A stretch of DNA of 34,091 nucleotides from Bifidobacteriaceae bacterium (GTDB lineage Bacteria; Actinomycetota; Actinomycetes; Actinomycetales; WQXJ01), in assembly GCA_031257375.1 (NCBI GenBank), contig JAIROU010000131.1, forward strand, positions 1 through 34,091. Reading direction: 5' to 3'. Both the position numbers and the translations under genes were made by a program. Each line of letters starts with the position of its first letter. Position 1 is the stretch's first letter. The notes under the pieces are model-generated. The model had not been told where the DNA came from, searched no databases, and worked only from the letters and a program-made list of their open reading frames with translations. Positions 1-7,076 of this stretch are shown piece by piece.

Positions 1-1217
1 CTCAGCCCGCAGGTGGCGAAGGCGGATATGGACTCGAACAGGATGCGGGTCAGCGGCGCGTTCGAGACCAGCGACAAGATCAGCGCGCCGGTGAAGACGA
101 ACATGACCGAGGCCACCGCCACCGTCACCGCGACGCGCAGGACCGACGGCTCGAGGCGCCGGCCGAAGGCCTCCATGTCGCGGTCGCCGCGGGCCTCGGC
201 CCGGATCGCCAGCAGCATCACCGCCAGGGTGGTGACCTTGATCCCGCCGGCGGTCGAGGCCGAGCCCCCGCCCACAAACATGAGCGCGTCCTGGAGCAAG
301 GTGGTGGCCGGGTGCTGGTCGGTGACGGCGAAGGTGGCGAAGCCGCCGGACCGCGTCATGACCCCGGCGAACATGGTGTTGAGCAGGGTGGTGCTGGTGG
401 ACGCCGAGCTGAGGGTGTCAGGGTTGTTCCACTCGATAGCGGAGAAGGCGGCCCAAGCCAGGCCCAGCAGGGCCAGGCAGAAGGTGATCGTCAGCTTCGA
501 GTGCAAGGTCAGGAGCGAGGGCCGGCGCCAGTGCCGGGTCAAGTCCAAGATCACCGGGAAGCCGAGCGAGCCGACGAAGACCGCCGTCATGATCGGCGCC
601 AGGACCCACCAGTCGGAGGCGAAGGCCTCGAGCCCCCCGGCCGTGGGCGTGAAACCGGCGTTGTTGAAGGCTGAGACGCCGTAGAAAAGGCCGTGCCAAA
701 GGGCCGCGCCGGGGCTCTCCCCGGCCATCATGAAGCGCGGCGTCAAGATGGCCGTCAGCAGCAGTTCGGCCACGATCGAGATGATGGCGACGGCCCGCAC
801 CAGGACGCCGACCTCGCCCAGCCGCGAGGTCCGGGTTTCCGATGCCGCCAGCACCTTTGAGCGCAGGCCGAGGCGCCGGGAGGCCGCCAGCGACAGCATC
901 GACCCCAGCGTCATCACCCCCAGCCCGCCCACCTGCATCCCGGCCAGGATGGTCGCCTGGCCGAACCCGGACCAGTATTCGGCGGTCGAGACGGTCGTCA
1001 GGCCGGTGACGCAGACCGCCGAGGTGGCGGTGAAGATGGCGTCGATGACGTTCGGGGAGTACGGCCCGGCGCGGGCGATCGGCAGGCAGAGCAGGGCCGC
1101 GACGGCCAAGACCACCAGGCTGAAGGCCGCCACCGCCAGGCGGGCGGGCGAGGCGTGGCCGAGGCGGTCGCCAAGCGAGCGCGTCCGCCGCCCGCCGCTT
1201 GGCACGCCTTCCCGCAT
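1..1217 (-). CDS. TrkH/KtrB-family potassium uptake protein (partial, 3' end outside window)
   Basis: Reverse complement from ATG at 1217 reads MREGVPSGGRRTRSLGDRLGHASPARLAVAAFSLVVLAVAALLCLPIARAGPYSPNVIDAIFTATSAVCVTGLTTVSTAEYWS...; TSAVCVTGLTT matches the TrkH filter motif; frame is open to the window edge, so it is missing from the ORF track. Confidence 0.9.
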   Translation of the reverse strand, partial: MREGVPSGGRRTRSLGDRLGHASPARLAVAAFSLVVLAVAALLCLPIARAGPYSPNVIDAIFTATSAVCVTGLTTVSTAEYWSGFGQATILAGMQVGGLGVMTLGSMLSLAASRRLGLRSKVLAASETRTSRLGEVGVLVRAVAIISIVAELLLTAILTPRFMMAGESPGAALWHGLFYGVSAFNNAGFTPTAGGLEAFASDWWVLAPIMTAVFVGSLGFPVILDLTRHWRRPSLLTLHSKLTITFCLALLGLAWAAFSAIEWNNPDTLSSASTSTTLLNTMFAGVMTRSGGFATFAVTDQHPATTLLQDALMFVGGGSASTAGGIKVTTLAVMLLAIRAEARGDRDMEAFGRRLEPSVLRVAVTVAVASVMFVFTGALILSLVSNAPLTRILFESISAFATCGL

Positions 1218-1286
1218 GGGTTCACACTACTAACATCCGTCACTACAGTGGACATTGGCAACACCACTCACTCCTAAAGGCGCACC

Positions 1287-1493
1287 ATGTTTTCCAAGCC
1301 GGCGTTCTTGACCGTGTCGGAGGTCGCAGCCACCTTGCGTGTCTCCGACATGACCATCTACCGCCTGATCGCCTCCGGCGAGTTGCGGGCGCTGAAAGTC
1401 GGGCGCTCCTACCGCATCCCGTCCGAGGCGCTGGACGATTGGCTGGCGGACGGCGCCAACTGGGAGCCGGGCGCCGCGGCCAAGCGCGCCTGA
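1287..1493 (+). CDS. Excisionase-family / MerR-like helix-turn-helix DNA-binding protein
   Basis: FLTVSEVAATLRVSDMTIYRLIASGELRALKVGRSYRIPSEALDDWL is the typical excisionase-type wHTH; neighbours bS22 as in mycobacteria (Rv0500A/B). Confidence 0.85.
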   Translation: MFSKPAFLTVSEVAATLRVSDMTIYRLIASGELRALKVGRSYRIPSEALDDWLADGANWEPGAAAKRA

Positions 1494-1522
1494 CCGGCCG
1501 GGCGCGCGCCAGGGGCGCCAGG

Positions 1523-2053
1523 TCAGCAGCGCCAGTTGACCTTGGCCGGATTCGGCTCGTCGGGCACCGCCACCGCCCGCAAGGCGGCCTCCATCTTGGC
1601 GCATTCTTGGGCGGCGACGGCATCGTAAACCTCTGGCCGCTGGCCCGTCCCCAGGCCGTCGTAAGCGATCGCGGCCGGGCCGTAAAAGGCCATCCCCAAA
1701 CAGTGCGTCGGGGCGTGGATGCTCGAGGCGGCCTGCCCGATCGCCCGCGCCGCCGCCTGCGCGGCCGGGTCGTGGTCCAGCGACCGGGCGGCGGCGTGGC
1801 ACTGGTCGAGAATGGCCCTCTTGGCCGCCGGCAGCTTGATCTCCCCGGCCAGCCAAGCGCGGGCGGCCCGCAAAGCCTGGCTGGGCCGGTCGTCATCGGG
1901 CTGCCGGCGGGCGTAGATCGGCCAGAGGTTGGCCTCGGCGTAATCCAAGCACCAGTTCACCAGGGTGGCCTTCGACTGCGTCTCGATCAACCGCATCAAA
2001 GACACGATGTGGGGCGAGTCCGCCCTGCCCAAAGTCTTGCGAACGGTCGCCAT
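1523..2053 (-). CDS. Putative immunity protein (Imm-5-like family)
   Basis: MATVRKTLGRADSPHIVSLMRLIETQSKATLVNWCLDYAEANLWPIY...; overall resemblance to proteins annotated 'putative immunity protein'. Confidence 0.55.
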   Translation of the reverse strand: MATVRKTLGRADSPHIVSLMRLIETQSKATLVNWCLDYAEANLWPIYARRQPDDDRPSQALRAARAWLAGEIKLPAAKRAILDQCHAAARSLDHDPAAQAAARAIGQAASSIHAPTHCLGMAFYGPAAIAYDGLGTGQRPEVYDAVAAQECAKMEAALRAVAVPDEPNPAKVNWRC

Positions 2054-2177
2054 CGCCGCCCTTTCCTCGTTCCGGCGTGCCGCCCCCGGCCTGGCGCGGT
2101 CCGGTCGGCCAGGCCCATGGTACCGGCCTGGCCGAGCGGCACCCGGCCCGGTCGCTGGACGCGGTAGGATGCTGAAC

Positions 2178-2199
2178 CAGTGTCTTCGCTGAAGACTGG
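2178..2199 (+). promoter_or_regulatory. Hairpin in the 5' region of the bS22 gene
   Basis: CCAGTGTCTTC-gct-GAAGACTGG (one bulge) just downstream of a possible -10 TAGGAT at 2165-2170. Confidence 0.4.
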
Positions 2200-2232
2200 C
2201 AGGTTAGCTATCAACAGAACTGTGAGGACTCT

Positions 2233-2331
2233 ATGGGGTCGGTAATCAAGAAGCGCCGCAAGCGGATGGCCAAGAAGAAGCACCGCAAACTGCTGCGCAA
2301 GACCCGCCACCAGCGGCGCAACAAGAAGTAG
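2233..2331 (+). CDS. Small basic ribosomal protein bS22 (AURKAIP1/COX24 domain)
   Basis: ATG..TAG encodes [32 protein letters not shown], near-identical to the known mycobacterial bS22/Rv0500B sequence; below the ORF track length cutoff. Confidence 0.93.
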   Translation: MGSVIKKRRKRMAKKKHRKLLRKTRHQRRNKK

Positions 2332-2450
2332 CGGCCGTACAGGCCTGCGGCCCGGCGCTCGAAGACCCGAGAGCCGGGCCTTTTGCGTGCCCGTTTCAAC
2401 CGGCCGGGCAGCCCCGCCGGGCCGTCGGCCGACCGCGGGCGAGCGGGGAC

Positions 2451-3293
2451 TCAGCGCCGCCCCGGCCGGCGGCGCCAGCCGCGCCGGAAGCGCTGGATCA
2501 CCACCCACAGAGCCCAGACCGCGCCCACCCGGGAGACCGCCCGCAGCGAGCGGCGCACGGCCCGGCGCTGGTCGCGGAACTCGCGCATCGGCCAGCGGCG
2601 CTGGCGGCAGTAGCGGCGCAGGCGCCTGTCCGGATTGATCCCGCAGGGATGGCCGACCAGCGAGAGGATCGGGATGTCGTTGGCCGAGTCGCCGTAGGCG
2701 TAACAAGCCTCCAGGTCGAACCCCCGGGCTTGGGCCAGCGCCTTCGCGGCCGTGGCTTTGGCCGGGCCGTGCAGCAGGCCGCCCACCAGGCGCCCGGTGA
2801 AGTATCCGTCAACCGCCTCGGCCTCGGTGCCGAGCCCGCCGGTCGCGCCGACGCGGGCCGCCAGCAGGTCCACCACGGCGGTCGGGGAGGCCGAGACCAG
2901 CCAAACCTCGTGACCCCGCGCCAAGTGCTCGTCAACCAGGTCCTTGGCGCCCGGAAAGACCCGCGCCGCCAAGACCTCGTCCCAGACTTCCTCCGCCACC
3001 GCCACCATCTGCGCGACCGGCTGCCCCCGGATGGCGTCAAGCGAATGTGTCCGGGCCGCGGCCACGCCGCTGTCCGATTCCCCGAACAGCATGTACCGCA
3101 AATTCATGCGCGAGAACCGGACAATGTCCCGCAGCGACAGCAGCCGCCGCCGGAACAGCCCGACGCCCAAGTGGAAAACGCTCGCCCCGCGCAAGATGGT
3201 GTTGTCGACGTCGAACAACGCCGCCACCACGCCCGGCGCTGTGGACTGGCCGGCCGGTTGGGCAGGTGGCGCTTGGCCGAGCGATTCGGTCAC
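2451..3293 (-). CDS. HAD-superfamily subfamily IB phosphatase (SerB-like)
   Basis: ALFDVDNTILRG (motif I), WLVSASPTAVV, YAYGDSANDIPILSLVGHP (motif IV). Confidence 0.88.
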   Translation of the reverse strand: MTESLGQAPPAQPAGQSTAPGVVAALFDVDNTILRGASVFHLGVGLFRRRLLSLRDIVRFSRMNLRYMLFGESDSGVAAARTHSLDAIRGQPVAQMVAVAEEVWDEVLAARVFPGAKDLVDEHLARGHEVWLVSASPTAVVDLLAARVGATGGLGTEAEAVDGYFTGRLVGGLLHGPAKATAAKALAQARGFDLEACYAYGDSANDIPILSLVGHPCGINPDRRLRRYCRQRRWPMREFRDQRRAVRRSLRAVSRVGAVWALWVVIQRFRRGWRRRPGRR

Positions 3294-3400
3294 TAGACCA
3301 AGTATTCCCTGGTACGCGGCGGCCCGCCAATCGCCCTGGCCCAGGCGGCGGCATCGTGCTCCAATTGGACCTTCGCGGCGCGGGCATCCAAACTAGAGAC

Positions 3401-4036
3401 ATGGCCCGGCCGCGAACCACCATCCATCTTGTCCGCCACGGCGAAGTCCACAACCCCGACCATGTTGTCTACGAGCGCCTGCCCGGCTATCACCTGTCGG
3501 AGCGCGGCCGCCAGATGGCCCGGCGGGTGGCCGAGCACTTCGCGGCCACCCCCACCCCGGCGGTCGACTTGCTGGTGGCGAGCCCGCTGGAGCGGGCGCA
3601 GGAGACGGCCGCCCCGATCGCGGAGGCCCTGGGCCTGGCGATCCGGGCCGAGCCGAGGGTCATAGAAGCGGGCTCGAGCTTCGCCGGCCAGCGCGTCAGC
3701 GTGCCCAATCTGCTCAAGCCGCGAACGGCCAAGCGGCTTTTCAACCCGCTCAAGCCGTCCTGGGGCGAGCCGTTCAGCGACATCGCCGCGCGGATGCACG
3801 CGGTCTTGGCGGAGTTGCGCGAGGAGGCGCCGGGCGGGCGGGTGATCGTCGTCTCGCACCAGTCCCCGATCTGGCGGGCGCGCCTGGCGGCGGAGGGGCG
3901 CCCGCTGTGGCCGCTGCCGCGCGGCCGGGCCTGCTCGCTGGCCTCGATCACATCGCTGGTCTACGAGGGCGAGCGGCTCAGCGCGGTCCACTATTACGAG
4001 CCGGCCGCCGCCCTGCTGCCGCCCGAACTGCGCTGA
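3401..4036 (+). CDS. Histidine phosphatase family protein
   Basis: Likely start at 3401 (MARPRTTIHLVRHGEVHNP); RHGE motif, ASPLERAQETA, VIVVSHQSPI. Confidence 0.88.
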   Translation: MARPRTTIHLVRHGEVHNPDHVVYERLPGYHLSERGRQMARRVAEHFAATPTPAVDLLVASPLERAQETAAPIAEALGLAIRAEPRVIEAGSSFAGQRVSVPNLLKPRTAKRLFNPLKPSWGEPFSDIAARMHAVLAELREEAPGGRVIVVSHQSPIWRARLAAEGRPLWPLPRGRACSLASITSLVYEGERLSAVHYYEPAAALLPPELR

Positions 4037-4175
4037 GACGGACCGGGCGGCCGACGGCGGCGCGGGCAATCGGCATCGGCGGCGGTTGTGCGGCGGTGGC
4101 GGCACGACGGGCGCGGGGCCTGTTTGGCTGTCCGATGCCGCGTCCGCGCAGGTCGCAGCGTTGTCGAAGGGCCTC

Positions 4176-4571
4176 TCAGCCCTTGTCGCCGCCGGGCGGC
4201 TCATCGCCGGCGCCGTCCTGCTTCTCCCGGCGCCGCCGCTCGCGCTCGCGCCGGGCCTGTTCCTCGGCCAGGTGGCGCAGGAAGTCCGGGTTGTCGTCCG
4301 GGGCGACCGGCCCGGGACGGCGCGGCGTGCGCCGCGGCAGGGCGCCGGGCGGCCCCCCGGCGGCCGCGCGCAGGCGGGGCTTGGCGATCTTCGAGACGGC
4401 CAGCCAGGCCAGCGGCCCGAAGTAGGGGAAAAGGATGATGATCACGATCCACAAGGCCTTCGGCACCGAGGTGCGCTCAATGTTGTCGTCAACGGCGCAG
4501 TCCACGATCGCGTAAATCATCAGGACCAGCGGGAGCACGTACAGCAACAGGACTCTGGCCACGGAGACCAA
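4176..4571 (-). CDS. PLDc_N domain-containing small membrane protein
   Basis: MVSVARVLLLYVLPLVLMIYAIVDCAVDD...VPKALWIVIIILFPYFGPLAWLAVSK is characteristic of PLDc_N; charged C-terminal tail. Confidence 0.85.
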   Translation of the reverse strand: MVSVARVLLLYVLPLVLMIYAIVDCAVDDNIERTSVPKALWIVIIILFPYFGPLAWLAVSKIAKPRLRAAAGGPPGALPRRTPRRPGPVAPDDNPDFLRHLAEEQARRERERRRREKQDGAGDEPPGGDKG

Positions 4572-4616
4572 GCCTAGCGACCGTTCCTGGGCCGCACATC
4601 AACTCACCGGCGCGAC

Positions 4617-4791
4617 GCTGCCAGCGGACTTGCAGCGTCGCCCGCCAATTGCAAGCAAACCCGGACTTCACTTGGAATTTGGCCCCGCCGCTGCCAGTTG
4701 ACTTGGAGCGTGACCAGGAAGTTGCAAGCAAACCCGGACTTCACTTGCAATTTGGCCCCGACGCTCCCAATGAAACCGCATTTACTTGTAG
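4617..4791 (+). promoter_or_regulatory. Putative operator array for fic: two 73-bp-spaced degenerate repeats with five ACTTGNA(A/G) motifs
   Basis: 39-bp near-identical blocks at 4649-4687 and 4722-4760 (one mismatch); ACTTG motifs start at 4628, 4670, 4701, 4743, 4784; TTGCAAG-N15-CTTGCAA dyad at 4722-4750. Confidence 0.6.
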
Positions 4792-4794
4792 TAT
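4789..4794 (+). promoter_or_regulatory. Putative -10 hexamer (TAGTAT) for a leaderless fic transcript
   Basis: TAGTAT-cgggct-GTG: six bases between hexamer and GTG start at 4801. Confidence 0.45.
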
Positions 4795-4800
4795 CGGGCT

Positions 4801-5958
4801 GTGGATCCCGCGCAGTACCAGCCCTCCGACTTCGGACAGGCGACCCGTGAGCCGGGCGACAAACGGGCGTTCTGGTATTTCATGCCGACTCCGATTCCGC
4901 AGTCATTGACCCTCGACGCGGCGACCGTCGTAGCGCTGTCCGAGGCGGACTCGGCTCTCGGCCTGCTGGAGGGCCTTGGTCGGCTGGTTCGTGACCCGCA
5001 GACTCTGATCGGGCCGTCTTTGCGCCGCGAAGCGCTCGCCAGTTCGCGCATCGAAGGGACGCAGGCGTCACTCTCGGACGTGCTGCGGGCTGAAGTCGGG
5101 GCCGCGGGCGGGGAAGACACAGCCGAGGTCGAACGCTATCTGGCAGCCGCCAAACGCGGTTATGACTTGATGGAGCGTTTGCCGATCACCGGCCGCATGA
5201 TCCGCGAGTTGCACGAGATTCTGTTGCGCGGCGGACGGGGCCAGACCAGAACGCCGGGGGAGTTCAGACGTTCGCCGGTCTGGGTGGGCGCGGCAGGCGA
5301 GACGCTGGACAACGCCCGATTCGTGCCGCCGCCGCCAGGGCAGCTATCAGATTTGATGGCGGATTGGGAGAAGTTCGTCAACCAGCCGTCCCCACAGCCG
5401 CCGCTGATCCGCTGCGCGCTGATGCACTACCAATTCGAGACCATCCATCCGTTCCTGGACGGAAATGGCCGGATCGGGCGACTGCTGATCAACTTGATGC
5501 TGGTCCAGGAGAAGCGGCTGACCATACCGCTGCTCTACGTCTCGGGCTACCTCGAGGCCAATCGCCGCGACTACTACGACCGTCTGCAGGCGGTCCGCGA
5601 GCGCGGCGACATTCAGGGCTGGCTGGACTTCTTCCTGCGGGCCGTGCGCGGTTCGGCCGCCGATGCCGTGGCGCGGGCCGGCGCGCTGATCGAGTTGCGG
5701 GAGGCCTTCTTGGCGGACGCCGCCTCCGCCCGGTCGCGGTTGCCCCGGCTGATCAACCCGATTATCGACAACCCCTACCTAACGGTTGATCGAATCAGCC
5801 GTGAACTGGGTCTGAGCACCCAAGGCGCCCGGAACTTGATCCGCCAGGCCCAGGAGAAAGGCTGGGTCAGCGAAGTCGGCACAGCGGGCCGAGGCGGGCG
5901 CATGTATTGGCTGGCCGACCGGGTGTTGACGGCCATGGAGCAACCACCGTCCCACTAA
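4801..5958 (+). CDS. Fic family protein (Fic_N + Fic core + C-terminal winged HTH-like region)
   Basis: HPFLDGNGRIGRLLINLML matches HPFx(D/E)GNGRxxR; SSRIEGTQAS matches the inhibitory S/TxxxE(G/N) motif; C-terminus YLTVDRISRELGLSTQGARNLIRQAQEKGWV looks like wHTH. Confidence 0.93.
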   Translation: MDPAQYQPSDFGQATREPGDKRAFWYFMPTPIPQSLTLDAATVVALSEADSALGLLEGLGRLVRDPQTLIGPSLRREALASSRIEGTQASLSDVLRAEVGAAGGEDTAEVERYLAAAKRGYDLMERLPITGRMIRELHEILLRGGRGQTRTPGEFRRSPVWVGAAGETLDNARFVPPPPGQLSDLMADWEKFVNQPSPQPPLIRCALMHYQFETIHPFLDGNGRIGRLLINLMLVQEKRLTIPLLYVSGYLEANRRDYYDRLQAVRERGDIQGWLDFFLRAVRGSAADAVARAGALIELREAFLADAASARSRLPRLINPIIDNPYLTVDRISRELGLSTQGARNLIRQAQEKGWVSEVGTAGRGGRMYWLADRVLTAMEQPPSH

Positions 5959-6008
5959 AGCCGCCGGCCCACCGCTTCGGCCTGCGCCGCCAGCCTGCGA
6001 GCGGACCC

Positions 6009-7013
6009 TCACGTCGTTTTGGCAGTCCGCGGCGGGGCAGTGGACTGGCGCACCACCAGGGTGACGGGCAGTTCGTAGCGGCCTGTTCCGGCGACCGGGC
6101 CGGCCGCGCCGGAGACTCGCCTAACGGCGGCCGCGCCCATCTCCTCAAGGGGTTGGCGCACCGTGGTGAGCTGCGGCGAGACCCATTGGCACAGGGCGAC
6201 GTCGTCAAAACCGACCACCGACACGTCGTCCGGCACCCGCAACCCCCGGTCGCGGGCCGCCTCGTAGACGCCATAGGCCTGCTCGTCGGAGCACGAGAAG
6301 ATGGCCGTCGGCGGGTCGGGCAGGTCGAGCAAGGCGCCACCGTGGGACCGGCCGCCGGCGCCCAGCGAGTCGCCGTGACGGACCAGGGCCGGATCGGCGG
6401 CCAGGCCGGCCCGGCGGTGCGCCGCTCCCCAGCCGTCCAGGCGGTCGGCCGAGCAGACCTCGCGCTCCGGGCCGGTGATGATGCCGACGCGGCGGTGCCC
6501 CAGGGTCAGCAGATGCTCGGTCGCTGCCAGCCCGCCCGCCCAGTTCGCCGCCGTGATCGAGACCAGGTCGCTGGCCGCCGATCCGACCGGGTCCAACAGC
6601 ACGACCGGCATGTTCCGCCGGGACAGGACTTTCCGCGTCGCCTGGGACAGTTCGGACACGACCACGATCACGCCCTCCGAGCCGCGTCTGGCCACCCGGT
6701 CGAGCCAACCCGGCTCGGCTTCGGGGCCGTCAAAATCGGTCGTGATGATGACGTCCAGGCCCTCGTCCTGCGCCTCCGCGTTGACGCCTCTGACCAGGCC
6801 GATGGCCCATTGCGAGTCGATGCCAGGGATCAACAGGTCGACAATCCCGGGGCCGGCCCGCCGCCGCCGCTGGTAGCCGGTCTCCGCGACCGCCAGCTCG
6901 ACCGCCTGGCGCGTGCCGGGGCCGACCCCGCGACGGCCGTTGAGCACCTTCGACACCGTCGGCACGGAGACGCCCGCGCGGGCGGCGACCTCGGCGATGG
7001 TCACGGCGGTCAT
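6009..7013 (-). CDS. LacI-family transcriptional regulator
   Basis: [51 protein letters not shown] plus periplasmic-binding-like sensor domain. Confidence 0.95.
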   Translation of the reverse strand: MTAVTIAEVAARAGVSVPTVSKVLNGRRGVGPGTRQAVELAVAETGYQRRRRAGPGIVDLLIPGIDSQWAIGLVRGVNAEAQDEGLDVIITTDFDGPEAEPGWLDRVARRGSEGVIVVVSELSQATRKVLSRRNMPVVLLDPVGSAASDLVSITAANWAGGLAATEHLLTLGHRRVGIITGPEREVCSADRLDGWGAAHRRAGLAADPALVRHGDSLGAGGRSHGGALLDLPDPPTAIFSCSDEQAYGVYEAARDRGLRVPDDVSVVGFDDVALCQWVSPQLTTVRQPLEEMGAAAVRRVSGAAGPVAGTGRYELPVTLVVRQSTAPPRTAKTT

Positions 7014-7063
7014 GGCGATTTCGTCCTTCCGTTGGGCGGTGATCCAACTTTACGCTGTGTCTA

Positions 7064-7072
7064 GAAACTTTC
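7064..7072. promoter_or_regulatory. Candidate LacI-family operator GAAACTTTC upstream of the lacI-family gene
   Basis: Odd palindrome GAAA-C-TTTC ~50 bp upstream of the regulator start. Confidence 0.4.
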
Positions 7073-7076
7073 GCGA

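Noticed and set aside
13-684. 223-aa + ORF at window start
   Set aside because: Antisense to TrkH-like coding sequence on the minus strand
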